A stretch of DNA of 64,000 nucleotides from Cristatella mucedo (GCA_009760855.2 WPIO01000064.1:528001-592000), one strand, 5' to 3'. Numbered from the stretch's first letter, positions 53,576 through 64,000 are shown. The notes: generated from the letters alone by a model not told the origin. Translations and numbers: made by a program.

Positions 53576-54149
53576 TAGATAGATAGACGACACGATGTCG
53601 AAAAAAGGGAGGCTGGCAATCGCGAAGAAGACTTTTTCGACCATTTAGTACTTTCCCTCCCCCTTTAGACTGAGTACAGCACAGCAAGTATTTAAGCACC
53701 TCTCGCAGTCTGCGGTTCGGAGCCGGCACTCGATCTCGCCAAATGCGGTGTCAGGGTGCCCTACAAAGTCGGCTACTGCATGCCCTTGGGAAAAATTGGC
53801 TCGCTGGATGCCTTTTCTAGCTACAGCACCGAAGCAATATATCGAGCTGGCAAACGCGCTGTAAAAGTATGTCCGACTTGCTAGTTACCTACTGCTCCAG
53901 CAGATCGCCACGGCTTTGGTTCGTCTGTAACTGCTGCAGCGGTTTTTTCGAAACTGTACCGAGGTAACGGTGCCATTAGACAAGGGGTAAGGTCGCAGGC
54001 TCAACTACAGACGTGTTACGAGATACGTCTTCATTGAACCATTGCAATGCATAATGGGCCAGACGGCAGCCTTAGTTAGAGACTATCAGGTGTTCCGGAA
54101 TGACACCCTATAGGAACCGGATATGCTAGTGAAACTGCAGTGAGGTACA

Positions 54150-54560
54150 TCAGCGAGATTACGACTGCCAAAAGAGTATTTTTGGTTCCTGATTTTTAGA
54201 TAATCGTTTGACTATAACGGCTAGGAAGCGGCTATATAATAGCGTACGGTTGGCAATAATAGCCGAAGTCAAATACTATTGAGTCAGGTGGATTTGCGTT
54301 TGGCAGGAGTTTCTCTTTAGGCTCTGAGCCAACGTAGGAGTTGAGCTGATGGCATCGTCCTAGGCGGCAGTTGAGCCCAAGGCTGTCGTGCGCCGGTCGG
54401 CAGTTCAGCGGTTCTCTGGATGACGTAGGAGATTTTCTGTACGCCACGGCAATTGTTAGATGCCTCTAGCTCTCCATCTCTGTTGAATATACTTCTCTAT
54501 GCAATGGATATGGACTTGTTGTCTATGCAATGGCTGCTCTTCGTTGAGGCCCTATTCCGC
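54150..54560 (+). repeat. Dispersed repeat R1, distant copy
   Basis: TTTTTGGTTCCTGATTTTTA, TATAATAGC and the block AATATACTTCTCTATGCAATGG parallel 10070-10310 and 56840-57100, but with lower similarity. Confidence 0.45.
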
Positions 54561-54611
54561 TATCGTTAGCGTATGTGCGTGCAATAATGCTGCACTGAAA
54601 ATTGGTTAACC

Positions 54612-55342
54612 ACAATAATAACAATAATAATAATGCACTTGATAAAGCACCCTCAGAGAACTCAATCTCTTTCTAGCCGCTTTAAATTTGCTGCAAAGGG
54701 AAATGCAATTGAATGGTGAGTAATACCATGCCTGATAAACAACATAAATAACATGGTTAGGGGTGACATGCACAGGGTCAGCATGCAAATGCGGTTAGTG
54801 GCAGCATGCAACAGTGTCAGCACGCATAAGCACATGAAAGACGAATCGCAGGGACCCACTAAATGCTATCATAAATAGGTGTTTTTAAGTTCTTTTTAAA
54901 TGTGGTCAAGTCAGGGGATGTTCCGACGCAAGTCGGGAGGGAGTTCCAGGCTTTGGGAGTATACGAACTAAATGCACGGTCTCCAAAGGATTTGAGGTTT
55001 GTATGAGGTATTGGTAAACTGTTGGATTCCGAAAAGTGGGTGGTGCGATGCTTGGCCTGGTGGGGGAGTAGATCTGAGGGATAGAAAGGAGCCAAAGAAT
55101 GAAGGGACCTAAAAGTGAGCGACAAAACCTTGAAGTCAATCCATTGCTTGACTGGTAGCCAGTGCAGGTCGGCGAGAAGTGGAGTAATGTGGCAACTGCG
55201 ACGCTCACGACAGACAAGCCTAGCTGCGGAGGTTTGCAACAGCTGTAGTCGCCTGATTGCACATGCCGGTAGGCCAGTAAGCAGTGAGTTACAGAAGTCG
55301 AGACGGGATGTCACAAATGCATGGACCAATTTAGACGTGGTG
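54612..55342 (-). mobile_element. LINE-A copy, 5' truncated
   Basis: ATT-rich tail, 3' UTR and an unbroken 163-codon frame (54859-55350) of the ORF2 C-terminal region with [32 protein letters not shown] and AWNSLPTCV. One of the least decayed copies. Confidence 0.92.
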
Positions 55343-56799
55343 CAATGCAAGGCTTAGGGCTTCTCCGGTATTTATGGTGAGTTGGCAAGGACCTGCACTA
55401 CTTACAGGTGCTGTAATTTAGGGTCTAATTCTGCCTCACCGAGGCAGCCGAACATCACCCCTAGAGTAACAGCATAAAATAATTGGACAGCTGTGTTCTG
55501 GTCATCAAACTGGTCAGTTGTGCTGTGGGCTTTCAAGCGAACTGTCCTCTTTGCCTGGTGCCGAAAACCTGTAGCTACACACACGCACACACACGCGAGC
55601 ACGTGCACGTACACACACGCACACCCCCACACACGCACACCCCCCCCCCGCTCTCTTATAGGCGGCCCTACTGCTCCGACGGCCGCACGAGGACCAGCAG
55701 GCGGCGGAACCGAGTTATACCGGAAGCTGTCGAGAATCCAGCCTCCTAGAGATATCGCACCGAATAGCAGAGAAATTATCGCAGCTCACCCCTGACCGAG
55801 TGCGTCGCAGCCGCCGTCTGCGGTCTCGTGGAGGGCGTGCCCGCGGCCTGCGCCTGTGCTCCAGCCGGAGAAGATTACGAGCGGCAGCAGCTGCTCAGCA
55901 CCTCGATTGCGTGCACGTCAGGCGTCAGCGATCGCGTGCATCGTCGTGAGGAAATCAATATAAAGGTGGCGCGCGGGCGACCATGTTCGCGAAGGATAGC
56001 TTCGCACGGCCTCGAGTATTTCTCAACTATTAAATCGTCTTAAGTCTCTCCCCCGGCGCGTTGCGCCGCCGCCGCCGCCGCACGGCGGCCAGGCCTTTAC
56101 CGATAGCCGGAGAGGCCAGCACAACGAAGCGTGTACCTAAATCGCCGAGCCGCCGAAGCGTGGCCGCCGCCTCTCCGTTTCAAGGTGCTTTCACTAGCAG
56201 TCGCCGACGTAGCGAAGAAGAATCGCGCCCCGGAGTTTCCCGGCAGGCAGCGCCGGGACACGATCCGGTCGCGGTCGAGCTCTCGGCAAGTCCATCGGCG
56301 CGCTTTCATCGGGATGTCGGCTTGATCGACGGCAAAAGCTGCGTACATGACAGGACGTGACAGTTGCCTACGTGACAGCCACCTCGACCCTCGGCATCAG
56401 ATTTTGCACATCCAGTCGGCTTGAGCCCAGGTGGGAAGTATGCGGGAGGAGCGAGAGGGCGAAGCGAGTCACACAGCGAGTCCGCTAGCTCGAGATGCTC
56501 GCGGCCGGATGAGATGAGAACGGGTGAAACGACATAGGCCGATCCATGAGGCAGACAATTTGAGGTGTGCTGAAATAGCGCCATTTGATAAAGCACCGCT
56601 TCCCTTACAGTCCGTGAAAAGTGCATAAACTGAGATTCAGCTCTTCGGGCTCTGTACAAATGTCCTCACTATTATTATTATGAGATCAAAAGCTGTGAGC
56701 CCGGCACCAACAAGCTGGACGTGCAGCTCTGCTGCACATACTAGAAGGAGACCACAACGCAATGTGCTTGACCAATTGCGGCCTCAAATTTTTGAAAGG
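55343..56799. other. Interval with GC-rich island
   Basis: A CA-rich stretch at 55578-55650 and a GC-rich block at 55660-56350. No exon with a recognisable domain was found. Confidence 0.45.
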
Positions 56800-57265
56800 A
56801 TCCGTGTAACGGCGGCGAACTAAATCAGCCAGATTGTGATTGATATTCATTATTCGCGGTTCCTGAATTGTAATGGCTAGAAAAGTCGATTATTCGATAA
56901 TCTATGGCCGAGGCCGCATAAAATCCGACGCCATTTAATAAGCAGTTAGTTTCGCTTTCGAAGTTGGCCCAGGCATTTGAGCTGATTTGAGCTCCAGGTC
57001 ACGGAGCCATTTGTGTGCCTGGCCATCATGGCCGTTGTTGAACGCCTGTAACCATCCACCGCTATCAAATAGACTTCTCTGCGTAATGGACACTAGACTA
57101 GAGCTCACTGCCTGTGGACTCGCTTCGCAGAGCCGTAGTAGATTTACACGTCTATTACACACCACTTCCGGAAGTACCGGTCGCCATCTTGGCTCGTGAC
57201 GACGGGAAGGACGCACGGACTTTCTAGTTTTAATTAGTAAAGATGGACTTGTTATGATGACGTAC
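56800..57265 (+). repeat. Dispersed repeat R1, copy 2
   Basis: AGATTGTGATTGATATTCAT, CGGTTCCTGAATTGTAATGG, GGCCGAGGCCGCATAAAATC and AACGCCTGTAACCATCCACC parallel 10040-10300 in order and spacing. Confidence 0.65.
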
Positions 57266-57554
57266 GAGTGCTTTTCATCGCTGCCGTATTTCGCTGCAGT
57301 TGGCCTGTATCTGCATGTATCGTACTGCGAGTGACTAGCCGTGATGCAATGTTGAGGCCTCACCAGTAGTCGTTACGCGTCAGCTGAAGCTAGCACCGTT
57401 ACGAGCGTTGTATGTATGGCCTAGTTTCGTCCGGATGTGGAAGCCGCACACCACGTTTGTAACAAGATCAATATGCCCCTCCCCGGAATTTGACCGGCAA
57501 CACAAATTTTGAAATTCGAAAACGACGACGGCCCTTTAAGCGGCTGAATGCGAC

Positions 57555-57710
57555 GGTTGTGCGCACCTGCCCCGTCGACTTCTGACGCCAAATTCTCACA
57601 CTGCGAGCCCTGGTAGAGGAGCGTCTACAATTTAGCCCGCGAAAATAATAAGTAAATGTTCCACAGTCCGATGATTCAACAGTCTGATTCAACCGTCTCG
57701 TATACGCGGT
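57555..57710 (+). repeat. R2, inverted partner of 62931-63066
   Basis: CACCTGCCCCGTCGACTTCT, ATTCTCACACTGCGAGCCCT and GTTCCACAGTCCGATGATTC are matched by their reverse complements at 62931-63066. A SINE-1 lies at the same edge in both. Confidence 0.75.
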
Positions 57711-57880
57711 GAGCCGCGATGGCTCACTAGGTAAGGTGGTTGCTTTTCACGACCTCGACCCCGAGGTCGTGGGTTCTAATCCCGCGGTGGGGGATTCTGT
57801 ATCGCCGCTGCAAGCGGGGGGGGGGATAGCCTTAAAGGCTCTTCTGTCGCTATACAAAAGAGGCTTTTGAATCCGCTAAT
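57711..57880 (+). mobile_element. SINE-1 copy
   Basis: GAGCCGCGATGGCTCACTAGG head with A box TGGCTCACTAGG, an altered B box GGTTCTAATCC, the TAGCCTTAAAGGCTCTTCTG body and a CTATACAAAAGAGGC end. Confidence 0.9.
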
Positions 57881-57904
57881 AGTATTAGAATTATTATTAC
57901 CGTG

Positions 57905-58030
57905 GCATAAGAGTGTCAGAGGCCCAGCTCCCGCTTGCAGCGAGCAGCAATAAATGACTGTCCACAAGCCGGCTTGAACCAATGATGGGTCGTGAAGTGC
58001 GAACACTTGGCCCCGGGCTAAGATACCAGT
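57905..58030 (-). mobile_element. SINE-1 copy, strongly decayed
   Basis: CCGCTTGCAGCGAGCAGCAA, ATGGGTCGTGAAGTGCGAAC and ACTTGGCCCCGGG follow the inverted SINE-1 order without an intact B box. Confidence 0.4.
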
Positions 58031-58040
58031 CAAACTACGG

Positions 58041-58112
58041 ATCGACTTCAAGGTTTTGTCGCTCACTTTTAGGACACTTCATTCTTTGGCTCCAGCCTCT
58101 CTCTCTCTCATA
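58041..58112 (+). mobile_element. LINE-A fragment, first part
   Basis: GATCGACTTCAAGGTTTTGT, CACTTCATTCTTTGGCTCCA and GCCTCTCTC...ATATCT. Interrupted by SINE-1, continuing at 58282. Confidence 0.85.
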
Positions 58113-58281
58113 TCTAAAAAAAATCCTAGCTGATTAAACAGCCTCTTTTTGTATAGCGACAGAAGAGTCTTTACGGTTATCACCACCGCTTGCAAAGGCG
58201 ATAAAGGATCGCCCACCACAGGAATCGAACCCACGACCTCGGGACCGAGGTTGTGAAAGCAACCGCCTTACCTAGTGTGCT
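58113..58281 (-). mobile_element. SINE-1 inserted in LINE-A
   Basis: AAAAAAATCCTAGCTGATTA tail, full body, inverted B box GGAATCGAACCC and head ending TTACCTAGTGTGC. LINE-A sequence (ATATCT / ACTCCCCCACCAGG) is continuous if it is removed. Confidence 0.9.
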
Positions 58282-58733
58282 ACTCCCCCACCAGGCCAAG
58301 TGTCGTACCACCCGTTTTCAGAATCCAACAGTTTACCAATACCTCGTACACACCTCAAATCCTTTGGAGACCGTGCATTTAGTTCGTATGCTCCCAAAGC
58401 CTGGAACTCCCTCCCGACTTGCGTCAGAACATCCCCTGACTTGACCACATTTAAAAAGAACTTTAAAACACCTATTTAGGACAGCATATAGTGGGTCCCT
58501 GTGATTCATCCTTGATGTGCTTATGCGTGCTGACACTGTTGCATGCTGCCACTAACCACATTTGCATGCTGACCCTGTGCATGTCACCCCCAACCACGTT
58601 ATTCCTGTTTATCAAGCATGATATTACTCACCATTCAATCGCGTTCCCCTTTGCAGCAAATGTAACGCGCCTAGAAAGAGATTGAGTTCTCTGAGGGCGC
58701 TTTATCAAGGACATTATTATTATTATGATTATT
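58282..58733 (+). mobile_element. LINE-A 3' end, second part
   Basis: CCCCCACCAGGCCAAGTGTC through the ORF end, the repeated GTGCTGACACTG / GCTGACCCTGTGC units, GCGCCTAGAAAGAGATTGAG and ATT-rich tail. Confidence 0.92.
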
Positions 58734-58960
58734 AAGGACTAACAAAGGAAGACACCGCATCAGCTTCCTTGCTTGCAGGGGGCGTGGCTAGAGGAAGGGG
58801 GCTTAGGATAGCGAAGGAGAGTGCAGGGTTCTGCGGCGGCGGCTCGGGTCGGTGCGGTCAAAAAATGGCGAAGGGCCCGCCCTCTCGGCGTCCTCGGTGA
58901 TTCACGCGAGCCGGCTCGCTCGGGCCTGGGCTGACGCCAATCGTTTGGTAATGCTTTCTA

Positions 58961-59035
58961 TACAGCATCTGTAAAGTGCCTAGAAAGAGATTCAATTCTC
59001 TGGGGGTTCTATACAAATGTATCATTATTATCATC
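58961..59035 (+). mobile_element. LINE-A-like 3' tail
   Basis: ATCTGTAAAGTGCCTAGAAA, GATTCAATTCTCTGGGGGTT and an ATT-rich end, a slightly different terminal variant. Confidence 0.75.
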
Positions 59036-60420
59036 CACGAACATCGCCGCGCCATGTCGGAGTCTATCGCATCGCGTGAGAAGCGGTACTAATGACGTAT
59101 CCGCCAGGTTTGGGGAGCAGTTGAGAGCTCAATTTCCGCGCCGGATTGGCACCCGAGACTGCCAACACGTGTCCCTCGTTTTCAGGCAACAACGAGCCCC
59201 GCCCCCTCTCGAGTGCGTGCGTGCGGCCGCAGCAGCTGGCTCAGCCTTAATTCACTTGCCGCGAGGCGGCCGGCGTATCTTACCGCAAGCGGGTCGGTCC
59301 GTTCGATCGGAGCGCTCTGCTGTGGAAGCGCTGCTCAGATCGCGAGCCGCGCAGGCGCTCTGCGGGCTGGCAGCGAGGCCTTTAGTCGCACGCCCTGCGC
59401 CGAGCCGTAGCTTAAGGGGCGGGGACGATCGCTCGAGCTTTCCATAGATGCTAGATGGCTGCTGGCGGGAGCGAACGCGTGGGCGTACCTGCTGCCGGAC
59501 CGCGGCGGGCGGGCGGGCGAGCGATCGTTCGCAGGGGACGCCTGCCAGTGCGTCGGAGCGTGAGCCTCCCCGGAAGTGGTGTCGCACGATCGTCGGCCCG
59601 GAGACCCGCGTCGTATGGCAAGAGGCGTGCGGCGGCGCATCGGCGCCTGCCGCGAAGACGTGACGCCGCCGACGCCGCAGCCGCGGGAAAAGCTCGCGCT
59701 GCGAGAGAGCGGTGGAGATTCTCTCGTTTATTTCATTTTTGATCGCTTAAATGCGAGCGAAGTTCACCTAGCGTGTCGGTGAGCACGACACCGACTTCTT
59801 CGGTGCGCGCGTGCCGTTCCGCAACGGCGACGACGACGACGACGTTCAGACGATTCGGGAGAGTAGCGTGAACGCCTCGCGTCAGCTCTTGCGAAAGCAT
59901 GTAGGCCAGCAGCAGCAGCAGCCGCAGCGAGCCAGCGGCAGGTGCGAGCCCGGGGACTCTGCTCCACGCCGTTCTTTCACTCGTGCTCGCAGCTCTCTGG
60001 TGGGTGGCGATGCGGTGGAAGAGTCGCGACTAGCTAGCTAGCTAGCTGTGCGGCTCAAACGGATTGCCTACCGTCACGATCACCGCACCTGCTAGCACGG
60101 GCTGCTCGGCGGGAGAAGACGCGGGTCGCGAGCTGCGGGCCGACGGGCGCGCAGCGCACTCGCGGCACGCGCAGACGCATGCTTTCCGTGCGCGCCCCGC
60201 TTCCGGAGCTTTCGGAAGCTCCGGAAGCGGTAAGCCGCTCGGTAAGCGGCTGCCGCCGACGCCTGCTGCCGCCTCGCAGCGAGTGCTGAGAGCGAGCCGC
60301 AGGCATCGGCCAACCGACTAGCGGCGGCCGCATTAGGCCACACGAAACGCGCCGCCTTCGAGTGCACGCATTGCACCCGTCAACTGGAGCCACTAGTACC
60401 GCTCAATGTCAAGCTCGCAC
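59036..60420. promoter_or_regulatory. GC/CpG-rich island
   Basis: Dense CpG over about 1.3 kb without a recognisable protein domain or convincing exon. It contains two perfect hairpins with ETS-type cores at 60198-60251. It may be a promoter or enhancer island of a gene outside the window. Confidence 0.35.
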
Positions 60421-60961
60421 GTTGGAGGGCAATGCTACGGCATCGGATCTGGCGCCTGTCACACTGGTCGCCCTTTAGGTCAAGGTTAATAAGCTTTGCA
60501 AAAGGGTGCCCTTGCCTAGCGAGAGTTTACAGTCAGAATATATTTATTAGTGCTTAGCAATCGGTGAACGTGATGGGTGGCAACCTTTCAGAAAAGCCTC
60601 CATTATTTGCTTTACTTGAGTGTTTACTTGACGCGTGCACCCTAGAATGTCAACTGCTTTTATAAGGGGTCGACGAGGCATTTATTTACGACGATCGTGC
60701 AAGCGAATGACTAGACCAAAGAGCCGAATAATTTTCAAAAGAGAAAAAAAGAGCCACACGGTTTGTCTTCACTTGTGTTACGGTATTGGTAAGATAAAGT
60801 ATTGGATTATCTGCCATACTGGTCAGTCGAATTCATTGTGCTGTCCATCTGACCCTGACGGTCGTTCGTTCTCTGAAGTCGGTTAGTTTGCACGCTTTAA
60901 TGGACAAAGGCAGGGTGCGAATTTCTCGTACTTCTTTTCCTACTCTGCACTGTTCCGTAAT

Positions 60962-61097
60962 ATAATAACACAATTCATTTGTATAGCGCCCCAAGAGAAC
61001 TTAATCTCTATTCAGGCGCTTAACATATGCTTCGGGGCTCGAGCCCACGACCTCAGCCAGACCATGGTGACCACCGACCTAGTGGTAGGCCCAGCTT
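60962..61097 (-). mobile_element. SINE-2 copy
   Basis: AATTCATTTGTATAGCGCCC and GAACTTAATCTCTATTCAGG tail, B-box palindrome GGGCTCGAGCCC, then the head. A second head-like piece (TGGTCGGGGCGAGTGCCTTA) lies at 61428-61460 after a LINE-B piece. Confidence 0.85.
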
Positions 61098-61427
61098 AGC
61101 TGGTTTGCTCTGCAGGTCCTAGACTGTGGAACTCGCTTCCACCATTCTTACGCAACGACAACTACTCTCCTACTGCCAACTATGGCACATCCTTTACAGC
61201 GGTCCTGAGCTGCTACTTCCATGCTACTCACTACCTCAACTGCTCTTCTGACTCTGCTATGCTTCCCACTTTCTCATTGTTGCGTGAGACGAAGTCTGTT
61301 GGCTACCGACTTCGTACCAAAAGCCGCTTAGGCTGTGAATGGGCTATACAAACTCTCCTGCGTAACACCCACATGGTCTTTATGACTTTGTGGAGTTACA
61401 GACGGAGATACATTACATTACATGGTC
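61098..61427 (+). mobile_element. LINE-B 3' end beside or inside SINE-2
   Basis: TCTGCAGGTCCTAGACTGTG, ORF end encoding WNSLPPFLRND and [15 protein letters not shown], then TTACAGACGGAGATACATTA. CATGG occurs on both sides (61072-61076 and about 61423-61427). Confidence 0.88.
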
Positions 61428-61539
61428 GGGGCGAGTGCCTTAACCGCTGGACGGTTTAGTTGGCTGAAACGAATATGCGGCAGCACACAAGTATCGTCCT
61501 AAGTCGAAAACTACGGCGTCACATTCAATGAACTCGAGC

Positions 61540-62200
61540 AGCTTGCAAGTAAGGATGCGGCCGTCGCAGCGCATGCCAACTGGCGTTGGTCCCAGGACGA
61601 CGAAGCGCCCGCGGAGCAGAAGGAGCGCAGCTGAGAATGCTGACGGATGGAAGCTGACCGAGCGGCCGGTCTAGCGAAACTCGCGTGCGCGCGAGCGCAC
61701 TGCCACAGCGCGGCTTGATTAATGCCGCCGCCGCCGCCGCCGCCGCGGTCGCCAGTGGTCCTTCGGCTGCGGCGGGGTAGCTCTCGATGGCGAAAACAAG
61801 CGCTCGCATTTTTGCAAAGCCCGGGTGACTAAGTACGTCGCTAATAGAACGCAAACTGCACGGGGGTCGTAATTGGCGCGCCGTTGCGGTTCGATGCGCG
61901 CGCAGGTCTCGCGCGCCCGCACCCGCGTTCGCTAAGCCAAAGTTCAGCTCGCGCGGCTGCTTTCCCCCAACCTTCGAGCGACAGAGTCGCGCACATTGTT
62001 CCGCCCCAACGCACCGTCTGGCGGCTCCCGGCACCAGCGGCAAACCCGCGAGCGATTTGGTCGCCGAGCTCCGCGCTCGGAGCTCGGGAGCCGCACCGAC
62101 GATGCGGCCCCCCCCGCAGTGTCTGCCACAGGAGAGTTGCAAAAGAGAGGAGGTTAGAAAGGCTTGAAACACGTGAACTCGGATGAGCTACGAGGAGAAG
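61540..62200. other. GC-rich low-complexity block
   Basis: CpG-rich with GCC repeats at about 61723-61746. Long open frames (up to 215 codons on the minus strand) are Ala/Arg/Ser-rich and show no domain, so no gene is called. Confidence 0.45.
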
Positions 62201-62232
62201 AGAGCGGAAAATGGCGATACAAATACAGATAG

Positions 62233-62237
<5 letters not shown>

Positions 62238-62306
<69 letters not shown>
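62238..62306. repeat. (GA)n microsatellite
   Basis: About 34 GA units preceded by GATAGATTGATAG. Confidence 0.95.
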
Positions 62307-62308
<2 letters not shown>

Positions 62309-62432
62309 AAGCACTGAGAGACGGAACATGTTAGGGCATAGCTGGTATAGCTGTCGTAATATTGTCGTATAGGTATGTCCGCAGGTGTAGCTGTCGTAGA
62401 GTTTAGCAGGCAGCTACATAATTCTCGCACGG

Positions 62433-62483
62433 ATCGCGTGAGGATAAGCCTCGTGCACGCGCACAGGCTTATCCTCACGCGAT
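62433..62483. repeat. Perfect 19-bp inverted repeat
   Basis: ATCGCGTGAGGATAAGCCT (62433-62451) and its exact complement (62465-62483) flank a 13-nt loop. The stem can be lengthened by CACGG/TTCGTG with one mismatch. Confidence 0.9.
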
Positions 62484-62586
62484 TCGTGATTTCGCGCACA
62501 GGCTTATCCACGCGCACAGGGCGATGGCCGAGCCCTCAACCGTTCGCCCACGCCCCAGCTCGAGCGGCTGCCATCCAAGAGGAAGC

Positions 62587-62636
62587 TGCGACCAGACGCG
62601 ACCAGACGCGACCAGAAGCGACCAGAAGCGACCAGA
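62587..62636. repeat. 10-bp tandem repeat, five units
   Basis: GCGACCAGAM repeated five times (two units end in C, three in A). Confidence 0.9.
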
Positions 62637-62757
62637 ACGGCCGCGGGCTCCAGCCGAGCTCGCGCTCTTCGAAGCTCTTCGCAGCTCCGGGCCGTTTTGA
62701 ACCGGGGCGCGTCCGCTGGCGAATTAACGTCAGCAAGCGCATTAGCAGCCCTTGAAA

Positions 62758-62930
62758 TAGCAGCTGATTTAAGCAGCCTCTTTCTGTATAGCGGCAGAAT
62801 AGCCTTAAAGGCTGTCACCGCCGCTCGCAGCGGCGATAAGGAATCAACTACCGCGGGATTCGAACCCGCGACCTCGGGGCGGAGGTCGTGAAAAGCAACC
62901 ACCTTACCTATAGAACCGTTGCGGCTCACC
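62758..62930 (-). mobile_element. SINE-1 copy
   Basis: AGCTGATTTAAGCAGCCTCT end, the AGCCTTAAAGGCTGTCACCG body, a perfect inverted B box (GGATTCGAACC) and a head ending GGCTCACC. The B box is the best tRNA match among copies. Confidence 0.9.
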
Positions 62931-63066
62931 ATACAAGACTGTTGAATCGTCGGACTGTGGAAAATTTGCTTATTATTTTCGTCGGCTAAATCCTAGGCGT
63001 ATTCCTACTCCTCTACCAGGGCTCTCAGTGTGAGAATTGGGCGTCTGAAGTCGACGGGGCAGGTGA
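62931..63066 (-). repeat. R2, inverted partner of 57555-57710
   Basis: GAATCGTCGGACTGTGG, AGGGCTCTCAGTGTGAGAAT and AGTCGACGGGGCAGGTG are reverse complements of the 57.6 kb copy. Confidence 0.75.
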
Positions 63067-64000
63067 GCGTTCTCTCTGGACCGAATGGCGAGGGCATTGG
63101 CTACCGCGCTCAGCCTGTGCTGGGTTCGGCTCGGCGCCATCGCCGGGGTCCGTTTGCGTTCGCCGGGGTCCGTTTGTCCGGTCCGCTACCGACTCGCGTT
63201 GCTTCGGAGATTGCATAGCTCGCGCGCGCGTGAGGGTCCCCGTGAGATTGAGCTGCTGTGCGGCCGCGGAGGCGGCGACGTCGGATCGGCCGCAGCTGCA
63301 GCTGCCACGAGGGTGCTGCCACAGGCGAGCGCCGACGCTTGCAGACGCATTTCCTGCGAAGCTGAGCTCCGCTGAGCGCCCAATCGCACGCCCAAGCTCA
63401 TTCGGTCTGCGAGACCGGACGCCGGAGGCTGGACTTTTGAGCCATCGCGAGCGCTCCGCCAGGTGGGACAGCCGTCCAGGTGGGAGCCTCGGTCTCGCGG
63501 GAGCGGGCGCAACCGGGAGAAAATCGACGGCGAAACGAGCGCGGCAGCGGCGGCGGCCGACAGATCGCGCTCTCGCGCCGGCCCGCTTCCGGCAATCGTT
63601 TCGCTCTCCCGCGAGGCCTCGCCGGCGGCGGTGTATCGTTACGACCGCTCGCGGGCGGCGGAGGCGGCGGTAGGTCGTCCGAGGCACCCCAATCCCGCCC
63701 CCCCGACGCCTCAGCTAATGCGCCGCCAATCTGCGGTGGGTAAGATAAGGCCGCCGCCGGCCCTGGCGCGCGCGCGAGCTAGCAGCCCGCTCGCCCGCCC
63801 GTCTAGCGGCGTAGCGAAAAAGGCGGCGCCGGTGGGGCGTCGCGACGCGCTGTCGCCGCGCGCGTCTGGCGCCCCACCGGCGGCCGAACGATCGGCGGCC
63901 GCGCGTGCGTATCGCCGTGCGGCCGAGCGCGCTCCGCCGGCGCCGAGGCCGTAGCATTCTGCGTCGAGCACGACGGTCGCCAGAGCGACGGCGAGCAGCA
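63067..64000. other. GC/CpG-rich right edge
   Basis: Very GC-rich, CpG-dense sequence with Arg/Ala/Pro/Ser-rich open frames on every strand and frame. No domain or splice pattern can be assigned. It may belong to a promoter of a gene beyond the right edge. Confidence 0.4.

Noticed and set aside
61525-62172. 215-codon minus frame
   Set aside because: Composition-driven; poly-Ala from GCC repeats, and no domain or splice sites that would support an exon.
62820-62905. tRNA gene on the minus strand
   Set aside because: The B box is perfect, but the acceptor stem does not close and the unit continues into the SINE-1 body, which recurs elsewhere in the window.
63025-63687. 220-codon minus frame at the right edge
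   Set aside because: Low-complexity Arg/Ala/Pro/Ser with open frames in several other phases of the same block, as expected for stop-poor GC-rich DNA.

Overview
This is a window of animal nuclear DNA. Genes are split into exons with GT-AG introns, and non-LTR retrotransposon copies, tRNA-derived SINEs and microsatellites cover much of the rest. The three recognisable host genes (a GABPA-like ETS factor, the COMPASS/MLL subunit RBBP5 and a BARX-class homeobox gene) are metazoan families. The phylum cannot be fixed from sequence alone. RBBP5 is clearly but not extremely close to vertebrate RBBP5, and the retroelements are CR1/L2-like with (ATT)n tails, so an invertebrate is likely; a sponge or other early-branching marine animal is possible, but that is inference. 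Layout: 1-5.3 kb holds a minus-strand LINE (endonuclease plus reverse transcriptase, cut by the window edge) and LINE 3' ends. A compact ETS gene lies on the plus strand at about 6.0-6.84 kb. From 7.5 to 15.5 kb there is a repeat field: LINE-B copies, a degenerate satellite of about 170-200 bp period, and nested LINE insertions with visible target-site duplications. RBBP5 runs on the plus strand from about 16.1 to 41.0 kb in 13 recognised exons. Every exon-exon join keeps reading frame, and the model is 537 aa (human protein 538 aa). Its introns are swollen by LINE and SINE insertions. The BARX-like gene is on the minus strand: exon 1 (eh1 repressor motif) at 50.6-51.0 kb and the homeodomain exon at 44.2-44.6 kb, separated by a 6 kb intron. 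From about 50.5 kb rightward the DNA becomes patchily GC/CpG-rich, separated by long (TA)n, (GA)n and (GT)n tracts and more LINE/SINE copies. The long open frames there are low-complexity and look like by-products of base composition. The three genes are not an operon or a functional cluster. Two encode sequence-specific transcription factors and one a core subunit of histone H3K4 methyltransferase complexes. Repeat names used below (LINE-A, LINE-B, LINE-C, SINE-1, SINE-2, satellite S, R1, R2) are local labels given because copies inside this window match one another; they are not database names. No bacterial-type operon, CRISPR array, rRNA gene or functional tRNA gene was seen.
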